A DNA stretch of 64,000 nt from Nissolia schottii. Taxonomy: Eukaryota > Streptophyta > Magnoliopsida > Fabales > Fabaceae. Within the stretch, counting starts at the first letter, position 1, and the number at the start of each line of letters is the position of its first letter. The position numbers and the translations under genes were made by a program. Of this stretch, positions 38,878 through 50,048 are shown piece by piece. The DNA lies in assembly GCA_003254905.1 (NCBI GenBank), contig QANU01063222.1, positions 66,832 through 130,831 on the forward strand, given 5' to 3'. The notes below the pieces were generated by a model. The model had not been told where the DNA came from and did not search any database. It saw only the letters and a program-made list of their open reading frames with translations.

Positions 38878-40505
38878 AATGCTAAAACCACCTTTATTCT
38901 ATACGTTAATTTGATAACACAATCTCTGTGTTATAAAATTCACACCCAAGGTCAAAAGCCGATGGGAAAAAAGAAAAATAAAGAGAACCTTTCTTCACTT
39001 CATAGTGAATTCAATGCACAATCACTCTTCACCAACATGGAAAGATTCTAGATAGTGTGTTACTTCTTCGGTGTCTGATTGTTGTCATGTCACGAACTCT
39101 ATGCCCTTTGCTAGCGATTCACTGAAGCTTTCAAATCAGACACTCGCGCACTCTCCTCCGGGAATCACCAACTGATGCCTGCCCAAACCATGACAAAGAC
39201 CTAATCATAGTCTTCCTGTCTGGTGGACGACCTTGACTGGCACGAAATTGTGCTGCTTCCTTTTTGATTGGAACGCTTCTAATGAATTCCCTTGCCACTT
39301 TCAGATTTAACTTCACGTGCTTCGTTGCTTGTTGTAGTGAGAACTCGAAGACTAATTTCATTTTGATTTGATGGTTGAAGAATTGATTTATGCGTGATTT
39401 TTCATTTTCGTTAGTTTTGTAAACACTCGATATACTCTGGGAATAGGAAAAAAAATTATGTCGGGAGATCTCGACCCCTTTAAAAGACTTTAGTCGGTTG
39501 TGACAAGCTCTCAATTAAGTGTTCATTTACCATTTTTTTTTTTTTACAAACATTGAAGTTTATTTGTCAAATGATGGGAAAGTTCGTCAGGCTTCAATAC
39601 AAGTTAGATTAGATACGTGCTTCTAAAGCGAGCACTAAACCCAACTTACAAGTCAAGCACATCAAGAGAAATTGTTTCATGCTGGTTCAACATATTTATC
39701 ACATGTTTCAAGGATATTCTCAATGATTAATGTCAATTTAAAATGTTGGTTACTTTCACGCTTCAAATACATTCAGTAATTAAGATTAAATATGTTTTTA
39801 CTCCATTATAAATTTAAAATTTTGTGTTTTACTTTTCATAAATTTCTTTTGCTAATAATATTTTTTTTAGGTTGCCTGTCGGGTATTCAAGGCTTAGCCT
39901 TGACTAATCCGGGTCGACCCGGGTCGCGACTAATAATAATTTTAAAACATGTACTAAATTAGCTTATTATTGAGCATGGAAGAATTTCTCAACACATCCT
40001 GAAACCCCAATAAAACCTCTCAAATAACTAAATGAAAAGAGATAAATCCAAGTGTTTCGAATAAATAGCCAATATCAGTTTTATTCTTTAAAATTTTGAG
40101 AGAACATGTTTATACTTCATCCATTTTATAATATATGTAAAAAAAAATAAAATTAAACAACACACCAATTAAAGCATATAAAAATAAGCATTGAAAATCA
40201 TATAAAAATATACAAATAGACAAAAATATTCTTATATAAAAATAATACACTTTTATTAATAGAACTAACACTACATTTATTCTGTTTCCTAAGGTTGAGG
40301 TGTGTAAATTCAAGGGAAAAAAAATCAATACTACTTACTTACTATTACAATTGGCAAGATAATCTACATACTAAAATGTAAAAAAAAAAAAAAGACATAT
40401 ATATTGTGAAATGGAGGAGTATTATTATTATTATTTTTTTAACATGCTGTTACAAACACGGGAGTTCTTTCTTTGCCAAAGAGATTTACACAACTATTTG
40501 AACAA
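38878..40505. other. Intergenic, no confident gene
   Basis: The stretch holds one minus-strand open frame (39514-39131, 127 codons, with a basic C-terminal half ending GQASVGDSRRRVRECLI) that I do not recognise. It also holds a perfect 14-bp palindrome CCGGGTCGACCCGG near 39909 in AT-rich surroundings. Poly-T and poly-A runs occur near 39530 and 40380. Confidence 0.4.
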
Positions 40506-40731
40506 GAGTTCTGCTACGCGTACACCAAAAAATATACATCATACATACACCCTATAATTATATACATAAAGTTTGTGTTTTAATGCATGTAATGTTTGTG
40601 CACTTAATTAAATATAATTGAGAATATCATCTATAAGTTTGTAATGTTTGTGCACTATGAGAATAAAGTTTGTGCATTATTAATGGTGTATGTATGAGTG
40701 TATAAAATTGGGTGTACATGTAACATTTTTG
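40506..40731. mobile_element. MULE-type MITE, copy 1, upstream of PISTILLATA (226 bp)
   Basis: The inverted ends (GAGTTCTGCTACGCGTACACC against the complement of GGTGTACATGTAACATTTTTG) are flanked by a perfect 9-bp duplication TTTGAACAA (40497-40505 and 40732-40740). A 9-bp target site points to the Mutator superfamily. The inside repeats TTTGTGCA three times. A nearly identical 227-bp copy lies inverted at 47771-47997. Confidence 0.85.
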
Positions 40732-40979
40732 TTTGAACAATTAACAGAATTCATATTTCAACAATCACACTTATAAATGTACCCAGTTTATCATGCTTAT
40801 TTTTTTTTCTTTCCGTACTAAACTTTACATTTTTGTGGGCGTAAATCATCAATACCTTTCGTTGTTGAAAACAATCACCTTCTTCTGTTGCATAAAATTT
40901 TACTGCGAATATTGTGCCTAGTAGGTTTACCATGCCATAGCTGGCTAGTTTCTCACCTTACAAGTAAGTAACACAGCAC

Positions 40980-40993
40980 ATTATATATATAGC
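40980..40993 (+). promoter_or_regulatory. Probable TATA box of the PISTILLATA-like gene
   Basis: The run ATTATATATATAGCC is followed by a C/T-rich, CACA-containing stretch suited to a start site near 41010-41020, about 360 bp before the coding ATG. I saw no perfect CArG box (CC(A/T)6GG) in the 400 bp upstream. Confidence 0.5.
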
Positions 40994-41372
40994 CTCTCTC
41001 ACTCTACACACATCCTTAATCTTAATCACAGCGATAAGGACACCGGAAAAAACTCCCAAAAAAAAAAAACCACAGGAAAACCAATGGTTAAGAAGGTGCG
41101 GCAACTAACAACGCCAAATCAAACATAAAAGTAAAAAATAAAAAAAAAAAAGAGCCTAATAGGGCCGCCTTTGTGTCACTGTCCACTGCGCCACCAAGAA
41201 AGTTCTTTATACGCATACCCGATATGGCAAGTGCGAAACCCTATGCCGTTACTTTTATTATCTCCGCGGTGTGCATACCTGCCCTACTTCTTCCTCCTCT
41301 TCTTTCTCCACTCACAAGCAAATTAGACCAAAGAGGAACAACATTGAAGGAAGAGATCGAGCGATCGGAGAG

Positions 41373-42082
41373 ATGGGGAGGGGTAAGATTGAGATCAAGA
41401 GGATCGAGAACTCGAGCAACAGGCAGGTCACCTACTCAAAGAGGAAGAACGGGATCCTCAAGAAGGCGAAGGAAATCACCGTTCTGTGCGACGCGCAGGT
41501 TTCCCTCATCATCTTCGCCGCATCCGGAAAGATGCACGACTTCATCAGCCCTTCTACGACGTAAGCGCGCTCGTGCCTTCTGTAGATCTAGAAAACTGAT
41601 CACCTCCCTCTTTCTCTATCTCTTTTTTTTCTTTTTTTACTCTCTGAACATTTGGATCTCTTTTGTTGTTGTTGGCGAAGGTTGGTTGATATCCTCGAGA
41701 GATACCACAAGACCTCCGGGAAGAGGCTCTGGGACGCCAAGCATGAGGTTGGATACACTTTCACGCTGCCCTCTCTTTTTGCCTTTTGACCTTCTGAAAG
41801 CATAACGTATCTGTTTGGTTACGCTTTGTGCAAAGGAAACTGACAGTTTTTTTCTTTTTTTAAATTTTTTTTCCTAAAAATGTGCTGAGGAGCATGAACT
41901 ATGAATTCTGTGAGTGGATCTACATTTTGGTTGTACCTTTCTCCCCCGCCCCCCATGCGTGACTATTATTATAATATTGTAATTTTTTATATTGATAAAG
42001 ATAAACAGGAAAATGTAACATCTATGAACAGATCTGGCAATAAAACGGCGTTTTCTTCCTTTGCGAAAGAACATGAAAGGAC

Positions 42083-42123
<41 letters not shown>

Positions 42124-45100
42124 AAATTTATGATTTGATAAATAAAGGTCTCCCATGCTTGATGGATCTCTCTCTCTCTTGACTAACATTGGAACCAAGG
42201 ATACAGGGTCAGATCTACTCCAAATAGCTCTTTCTTTTTAGGATTTCTAGCTTCCGAAAACCTGGACCCTCACCTCTTTGGGACTGCTATCTTTTTCAAG
42301 GTTTTTGCGGAACAGTGTTAGGGTTTGTAAACTGCTGCTCCTTTTTGTTCGACTCGCAGAATCTAAATGGCGAAATTGAAAGGCTCAAAAAGGAGAATGA
42401 CAACATGCAAATTGAGCTAAGGTGTGTAAAGGAACATGAAATTAACTGCATTTTATTAAGCGCTTTCATTTTTTTTCCCTCTCTCCTATTTAACTTATTA
42501 ATTAATACAACGTTTGTGCAGGCACTTAAAAGGGGAGGACATCAACTCACTGAACTACAAGGAATTGATGGGCTTAGAGGATGCCTTAGAAAACGGTCTC
42601 GTCAGTGTCCGGGAGAAGCAGGTTCTTTAGTTTTTGTGACATGCTAGCTACCATGCGTTCTCTTTAGTTAAAAAACTTATAATAATAATAATAATAAAAA
42701 GATATGTAAACAAAGAGACAGTATTTATTAATAAACATTATGTAAGCTTTCGATGAACTAAGTGTGTACACTATTCCCCATGTATAAGGAGTGTGCGTGG
42801 TAGCCAAACCCGTTTTCTACCTTGAAATCTCCAAATGGTAGCCAAAACCAAACAATATCATTTGATAGATAAACTTTTTGTTTTTTCTTTGCAGATGGAG
42901 GTTTACCGGTTGTTCAGGAGAAATGTATGTACAACGCTCTTTGTATTTCTTTGTTTACTAATATTTGCGAAACGAATTTTACTAACTTGTTCAATTCTTT
43001 CTGCACATTGCTGATCAGGACAAGATCTTGGAGGAGGAAAATAGGGAACTTAATTTTATCCTGGTACCTCTTGATACATTACTTTCACATTGTTCAATAT
43101 TTGCTAACACTGCCCATCAAAAGATCCAAACTTCATACCTTATATATTTCCCATATAAATAGTAAAGCATGCGACCATGCTCATGACCCAAAGTTAATAT
43201 GACTACTTGATCTATAAATGATCTGCATACTTTTATTTTATTATTATTTTTTTCACTAAAGTTAAACTCGCAAATAAATGTTGCAAATGCCACTAGATTC
43301 GTGCACATATGTATAGCAAGTGCCTGCGAAGAAATAACATACTATACCCACTTTAGCCAAGAGAAGAGATGATTAATTTTTTGGGTGAATAAAGAGATGA
43401 TTAATTTAAGGGTACTTGTCAAAAATGTGTTAAACTCTGTACAACAACAACTAAGCTTTTGTTTCACTATGTGAGATTGACTTCATGAAACAAATGACGT
43501 TGCAGTATCTTGTTAATGAGCATATTTGCATTCAATACAAGAAAAACGCTCATTACTGTCAGAGTTACCATCAATTTTTTTTCTTCCAATTACCGTTGGA
43601 TTTTTTACTTTCTGTCGGGCTTACTGTTGGCAAGCACACCATCAGTAATAGCCTCGACTGAAATTTATTACCGTCGGATTTATATAGCCGACGTTAATTA
43701 GCGTCAGTGATGACCGACAGTAACGACGGTTGAAGAACTGAACCGTTTATCGTCAACTATAACCGACGGTAATAATAATAATAATATTTTATTCTATCTT
43801 TCGTCGGTTAATTCCGACGGTAATTTGAATATATTTTTTATATAATTACTGTCGACTACTTTCGACGATAAAGATAATAAAATTTTCAAAAAAATTATTC
43901 TGAATTTCATTCCATTTTGTTTCTATCTTTCGTCGGCATGCTATTTTGTTGCATGCGAAATAATTCCGAGGAATCTTTCGGCCCTTACACAAAAGAATAT
44001 TTAACGGGGACAAGCGATTGAGGCGTTCTTAGGTGAAGAACAGGGGGGCGTGAATTGCAAGGGTAAGAAAGAAGTGGAGGGCGAGAACTGGAAATGTAAA
44101 TATATTCAATATTGGTCACCGGGGTGATTTTGATTACAAAGTTATCCTTGCTGGAGCGAAGGATTGAGCGCAAGTTACAGTGAAGAAAGGGGGGAAAGTG
44201 GTGTCAAGGTTGAAGAAATTGCTACAATTACGACTACTCCTAGGAAAGCAGGGAAATGAAATGAAAAAGAAAAGGTGGTGGCGTACGCTGAGCTATTGTA
44301 GGACTGCTGACTGCTGACTGCCGACTGGGGGACTTACTTGAGTCAATAGGATTGTCAGGAAACCACCTCGAATTTAGCCTAGGAGCTCTGTATTTATAGA
44401 GTTTCAAGGCTCTCCTCTTCTGATAATCGTTCTTCCCCCAGCTGTCAACGGTTACCACTTTCGATCATTGTCATGCACATAATGCGAACTGATTGCGCAT
44501 ACATGTGTGACACGACATGCATCGGTTGTCTTCATTGTGCTCTTTAGCAGTTGTGCCACCTTCTAGACATGGAAGGTTATTTTCCCGTAGTGGCTACGTC
44601 AGATTGGAGGTTATTGATCGTGTTCAAACTTGTTAGCCGTTCCCTCCATAGAATTGGCTTGATACCACAATTTTCTGCTAAGTCTCAAATTTTGTCGGTA
44701 GATTAGCCTAACACAAGGCTACTGCCATGAAGCGACCATGACAACTCTTGGACGAATTGCCATCTTTGCGATAGTTTCTTACCTTGGTCATCGAAGTATA
44801 GTGTCGACACCTTAGTTAATTAGTGATACTTCAATCACTTTGGTTTTTGTCATTTCTTGATTTTTTAGTTGCGACGAGGACTCCCTTTCGACCATTCTAA
44901 TAGCTATTCTTTGGTAACTTTTGTTGCCGAATAGCTATTGTCGCAACAGCTCTTCTATCGCGACTCGTTCTCTAGTAAGCCTTGGCAATTATTTCTATTG
45001 CTCACAGTTGCTAACCTTTGCGTCGCCAACATTCATTTCGACGCGAACTTTTAGTCAAAATTCGCTTCTCACTATATCACGAATTTTGGCGACCTACAAC

Positions 45101-47089
45101 ACCACACCACCAACCGCAACTCCATGCCAAAAAAATCACGTTGTGGAGGCAAAAACCACAAATGGCGTATCCTTAATAACATCTATGGCAAGGAAAGGTG
45201 AGGGACAACAAGGTTTGTAGTGACCCCTCCATCACTTCCTGACTTCCAGGAGCCACCATTGTTCATCCCTCATGAAACTATCCTCCCCAAAAGTATAGAA
45301 CTGTGGTGGCAGGTGAGATGTGATAAGCAGTGGTCATGAGACAAAGAATGGAGTGATTGAGATAAGGGGAGACTGGAGAGAAGGGTAAGGGTGATTGATT
45401 TCTTTAGGCTTAGTTGATCAAGCTAATAATAGGGGCAAAAAATAAAAATAAAAACTTATTAAGGACTAAAACCATTTTTTTATTAGGGGCTAAACCAAAA
45501 AAAATTATGTATTAGGGACTAAAATTAAAATTTATGATTTATTAAGGACTAAAAACTTATTTAAGAAATTTTTATGCCACTTGGATAAGTGAGATGTCAC
45601 ATAAGCATGGTTAACTTTGACTTTCATATGCCATGTCAGCAGTTGACATACGGATCAAGATGATATAGGGACGAAAAACAAAAAGAAAATTTATTAGACA
45701 CTAAAACAATTTTTTTATTAAGGGTTAAAATCAAAATTTGCAATTTATTAGGGACTCAAAACTTATTTAACCATTTTACATTTTATGAGTAACTTAATTG
45801 TATATTTATCAAACATTATTCTTATAAATTCTTAATAGTAATTTTTAGAGAGTCCATAGAGTTTAATAGCTTTTAGAGAGTCACATCATTATTGAATTAG
45901 GCCTAAACTTCTTATAATAGTCAAATATATAGTTTTTCTAGGTCTCCATTTATTTCCAACCAATAAACTATCATCAGATCTACTCTCCTTATTGTTACTT
46001 CTTGAGGTCATCTCTTCACATATCCAAACTGTCTAATACGAGATTCTATCATCTCTTCCGCAATTGGTGCTACCTCTAAGGCATTCATTCATAATCTTAT
46101 CTTGTCTAGCAAGAGCGTCCACTCATCTAATGGCACATTTTTATTTTTACAACATTGAGTTTCTTGTTGGCTTTTTACCGTCCAATACTTTGTTCCATAT
46201 AATATTGATGGTCTTACATTTGTATAGTAAAATTTTTTTCCATAAGCTTGAGTAGAACTCTTTTATTACATAAAACTCTTGGGTCGCTCCTCCATTTCAT
46301 CCATCTAGCTTGGATCCTAAGATTTACATCTCCCCCTCCTTACTCTCTCTCCATCATTTTGAATAATCAATGCGAAATACATGAACCTTGTGACTTGTAA
46401 TATAATATTGCCTTCTATTTTCACGTATAAGTTAGAACTTGTAACTATCTCTTGTTAAACGTACACATCACATATATTCTGTCTTGCTTTCATTTATACA
46501 AAAATTTTATACTTTTTCAAAGTTTTGTTTCCATAATTTTAGCTACCCTTTTCTTGGTTCTCCTACCATGTACCAAAAGCATGTGTTTACAATATAGTAA
46601 AGAAAATGTTAATGATGATGATGATGATGATAATAATAATAATATAGTTAGGAAAATACCCTAGTCCACATATTGAAAATAGGCGTCTGCCTTGTGCCTG
46701 AGTGCTTAATGGATCGACATGTCTCACCACTCGTCTGCCTCGAAAGTTATTTTGGTCAATTGTGAATGAATCGTTTATTAGGACTAGCGAAAATCATGGT
46801 GCAAGGTGTAAATCAGAGTGCATTATTGTCCCTTTTGTTTTCATCATTACATGACTCATCAGCTTGAGTGTTCATTTGACATCAACTTAATAAAGCTAAC
46901 TGTTTTTGCTCAGCCTTTTAATCTCTCCATTTATTGTATCATTTTCAGCAGCAACAACGTATGGCGGTGGAAGGTGCAAGAGAGGTGGACAACGGATTTG
47001 ATCATCAGGGCATAAGGGATTTCAATTCTCAGATGCCATTTGCCTTTCGTGTGCAGCCCATGCAGCCAAATCTTCAAGAGAGGATGTAG
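41373..47089 (+). CDS. PI: PISTILLATA/GLOBOSA-type B-class MADS-box transcription factor, complete
   Basis: Seven exons join in frame to 210 aa: 41373-41560, 41681-41747, 42360-42421, 42522-42621, 42895-42924, 43019-43063 and 46949-47089. The middle exon sizes 67, 62, 100, 30 and 45 bp are the usual MIKC pattern. The MADS domain is residues 1-57 ([20 protein letters not shown]...[16 protein letters not shown]), then the I region and the K domain ([13 protein letters not shown]...[26 protein letters not shown]). The C-terminus carries the PI motif [16 protein letters not shown]. In flowers such proteins pair with APETALA3/DEFICIENS partners, bind CArG boxes and specify petals and stamens. All splice sites are GT-AG, and no defect is seen. 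Intron 6 (43064-46948) is 3.9 kb, far longer than the others, and holds CACTA-like and LINE remnants. Confidence 0.95.
42086..42121. repeat. (AT)n microsatellite in intron 2 of the PISTILLATA-like gene
   Basis: About 18 pure AT units. Confidence 0.95.
43533..45224. mobile_element. CACTA (En/Spm)-like non-autonomous element in intron 6
   Basis: The left end CAATACAAGAAAAACGC is one base from the CACTACAAGAAAA start of plant CACTA elements. It is followed by many sub-terminal CCGACGGTAA motifs in both orientations (43560-43960). The proposed right end GGTTTGTAGTG at 45224 and GTCGC-type motifs at 44870-45110 fit, but the 3-bp flanks (ATT and ACC) do not match, so the right boundary is uncertain. 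No transposase frame. It lies wholly in the intron. Confidence 0.5.
45434..45780. repeat. Dispersed repeat with AGGGACTAAAA motifs in intron 6
   Basis: Related blocks with AGGGACTAAAA, TTATTAAGGACTAAAA and ACTTATTTAA occur on either side of a GC-richer centre (45590-45665). That symmetric layout is seen in short non-autonomous transposons, but no target duplication was found. Superfamily uncertain. Confidence 0.4.
46000..46330 (-). mobile_element. RTE-clade LINE 3' fragment in intron 6
   Basis: The minus strand encodes fragments like [17 protein letters not shown], then KLMEKILLYKC, and later [20 protein letters not shown]. They match the C-terminal end of RTE-type LINE polyproteins (consensus about GWLKWR..., LRWFGHVQRR). 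There are multiple stops and frame shifts. It is antisense to the PISTILLATA-like gene. Confidence 0.65.
46613..46645. repeat. (ATG)n/(ATA)n microsatellite in intron 6
   Basis: Six ATG-type units grade into five AAT units. Confidence 0.9.
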
Positions 47090-47222
47090 ATTAGCTTCTG
47101 CGCCCTAAAGCTCTCTGGCGACGACTCTTGAATAAAAAAAACTCCATCCTGGCAATTTAGGAGTCGTATATGTGTCACATCTCTATCAATTATATATAAG
47201 TATGTATTGGTATGTGTTATGT

Positions 47223-47228
47223 AATAAA
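47223..47228 (+). terminator. Candidate poly(A) signal of the PISTILLATA-like gene
   Basis: AATAAA lies about 135 bp after the stop codon, followed by T-rich sequence. This is a plausible 3' end only. Confidence 0.45.
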
Positions 47229-47770
47229 ATCAAATCAGGTGAACTTGGCTTTGTGTGCTTCATCAATTTCCGTTTTGTGTTCTACCATGTTGGACCATTA
47301 CTCATGGCCTCGTGTGTTTGTCTACTTAGTATGTGCTCACTTTTAATTATTCGGAATGGCATAAACCGTCAACAATATATGTAAGGAACCTACCTTCCCC
47401 CTTAGAGGAGGAGGGTATTGCCAAAGCTCCACGTTTTATGGACTAAATATTTTCTGTTTTAGGAAGAGGAGTAAACATACAGCTTAAACTTACCTTCAAA
47501 CAAGTGGTCACCACAAACTTTTAAATTTCTCAATTAATACTTAAACTATAATTATATCTCAAAAGATCCTTCTATTAAGTTAGCTTGGCTGTTAAATCCT
47601 TAATGGGGTTAGGTTGAAATGTGAATTTTCATCTTTTATTTACACTATTCATTAAATAAAGTGAAATTAAATAAAGTGAGAGACTGACAAATAAGTTGAT
47701 AAGCTAGTCTCTCAAGCATTACTCTACGCCAAAATATTGTGATTAAAAAAATGACACGCGCTTATTGTAA

Positions 47771-47997
47771 AAACAAAAATGTTACATGTACATCCAATTT
47801 TATACAATCATACATACGCCATTAATAATGCACAAACTTTATCCTTATGAGTGCACAAACATTACAAACTTATAGATGATATTCTCAGTTATACTTAATT
47901 AAGTGCACAAACATTACATGTATTAAAACACAAACTTTATGTATATAAGTATAGGGTGTATGTATGATGTATATTCTTTGGTGTACGTGTAGCAGGA
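47771..47997. mobile_element. MULE-type MITE, copy 2, downstream of PISTILLATA, inverted (227 bp)
   Basis: It is a near match to 40506-40731 read in reverse. The flanks TTATTGTAA (47762-47770) and CTATTGTAA (47998-48006) are a 9-bp duplication with one transition. No coding capacity. Confidence 0.85.
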
Positions 47998-48229
47998 CTA
48001 TTGTAAGAATCGGTGAACTTTGCGGAAAATAAAAGAGTAAAGCTGAAAAAAAAACGGAAGCTAGTGATGAATCCTTCTGAGAGAGAATTATTCTGGTAAA
48101 TATTCGACAAAGATTTACTTGTTCTACATGAGCTACTTCTACCGGAGTAAATCACATGTTAAGCTATCTTGAACTTACTTCTAACAAACACAAAAAACAA
48201 TAACTACCAACTAACATTAACTAACTTCC

Positions 48230-48960
48230 ACTATGGCTCGATGGTCTTTCTGATAGATTGTAATATTTTTGTTCTAATTTTTATCCAATTATAGCATGTG
48301 AAATATAAACAATTTGTGAGAAAATTTGGAACCTGGAATCGAAGAGATACATCATTCTTCTCTGGGTTGAATGCTAATGAGAGGAAGAATAGAGAGAAGA
48401 GGAAGAGTTTTTTACTACTATTCTCTGTGTCAGGTTCCAAAAGGCAAGAATCACTTTTTATTCTTAATAAGGAAGAATAAAAACTGACACAGGAGTAGTC
48501 GTAGGGACTCCTCCATTTATTAATTAATGATGGACCTAACCCACACCTATTATTAGCTAGTCCAAACATATGTAATTCTGACAATTAGTTTAATGTGAAC
48601 AAATTACCAATTTATGCATGTTCACAAAATAATTATTCTAATTATTCCAACACTTTCATCGGATGTATTGCGGGTTGCTCCAATCATCCTTTGGTTCCGG
48701 ACTGCCTAATTAAGCATAATATTGGATCTTCGCGAAGCGTCAGCCCAATGAGGAGCCCAATACCCTCCGCAACCCGGAGCATGTATATCGATCATGTCTA
48801 GCTTGGAGTGGAGCACATAGAAAGGAGCAGGTGTGAGTGCCTTTGTGAGGATGCATGCAACCTGTGATTGGTAGCAAATGTAAAAAATTAGACATTTTGG
48901 CACTCCTCTCACAACGTGTCCACAGATAGTTCCGCTGTGATGGAATGGTAGATTAATTTC
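48230..48960 (-). mobile_element. Ty1/copia remnant: RNase H end plus 3' LTR
   Basis: The minus strand at 48912-48770 encodes a fragment like QVACILTKALTPAPFYVLHSKL, the end of copia RNase H. It is followed by a probable LTR beginning TGTTGGAATAATTAG at about 48655 and running toward 48230. The rest of the element is missing. Broken and old. Confidence 0.65.
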
Positions 48961-49749
48961 AATGGAGTGACCATCAATTTTTATTAATTAAAAAAATGGG
49001 AAAATTCCATTATTGGTCTTTAAAGAATAAATTCAAGCTAATGTGAAAACTTAATGCACCCCGTTACATTCGTTTTGCTACAATTATTTAAAGTGAGTTG
49101 TACAAATTAATATATTAAATAAAAAAAAATTGCTAAAAATTCAAACGTTTACAATTATTTACACAAAAATGAATGATAAAAGAAATAACGAAAAAAGAAA
49201 AAAAATAATGAAAAAAATTAATTTTTTAGTTTGACTTATATATCCTCCGATGCAATTAAAAAAAACTCAAAATATTTATTGATTGGTGTATTTTAATTAG
49301 AAAAGAATTTTTAATTTTTGTACGAATTTAACTCAGATACTTAAATGAAGAATCAAATAACATGTTTTTCTTTTAATTTTCATATTTTCAAATAAAAAGA
49401 AACAAAACGAAGAAAAAAAAAGAAGAAAAAATAACTACCAAAATGATAGTGATTAAAAAAAGAAAAACCTACGCTTAAAAACTTTGCAATCCAACAATAA
49501 CGAACATGACCCAAATGATAGGCACCCTAAAAGAGTCACAAAAGAAAACTCGCAAACAAAACTAATCAACAAGTATATAAAAAAAAAAGAGTTAAAAAGA
49601 AAATTAATCTACATCAAACTAAAACCTAAGACTTTCTATCAACTAAAGACGCAAGACACCTATTCTTTGGGAAGAAGATTTGTTGCAAGATGTTGGGATT
49701 TTTTAAAGGTGACAGATGACTATGCGTCAAAGGGGTGCTGAAGGAACCT
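48961..49749. other. No gene seen; strongly AT-rich
   Basis: Long A- and T-rich runs with no coherent frame before the L1 fragment. Confidence 0.5.
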
Positions 49750-49875
49750 GAGTTCTCTTGTGTGTTTTGCATGGTGTACGACCCTCACAGTTTAGTAGAG
49801 AAACTTTAGGTATGGAATGACCTACAACTAATGCAGGCTGAAATTGATGTGGCCATGATGTTCATGGGGGGACTT

Positions 49876-50048
49876 TAATAGAGAATTGAGAAAAATGAAT
49901 TGATTAACTATATATACAGCAGAGTTAGCTTGCACTGCAAGCAACAACTATGTGTGCAGCACATGTTAAATATGATAACAAACTAACAACTTGATCTAAC
50001 TAACTTAACAGACTAACTAACAAAAGTCTCTGTTAAGTTCCCCTATTA
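49876..50048 (-). repeat. 3' LTR of the copia element
   Basis: 173 bp. The plus-strand ends are TAATAG and CTATTA, so the termini are TA...TA rather than TG...CA. The polypurine tract lies directly to its right. Confidence 0.85.

Noticed and set aside
39131-39514. 127-codon minus-strand open frame
   Set aside because: No recognisable domain, no clear promoter or intron signals; kept only as a note in the intergenic entry.
41173-41805. 210-codon plus-strand frame overlapping PISTILLATA exon 1
   Set aside because: It is out of frame with the MADS domain, Arg/Ser-rich, and crosses a well-supported intron.
42821-42840. CArG-like CCAAATGG in intron 4 of PISTILLATA
   Set aside because: Two bases short of the CC(A/T)6GG consensus, so not called as a MADS binding site.
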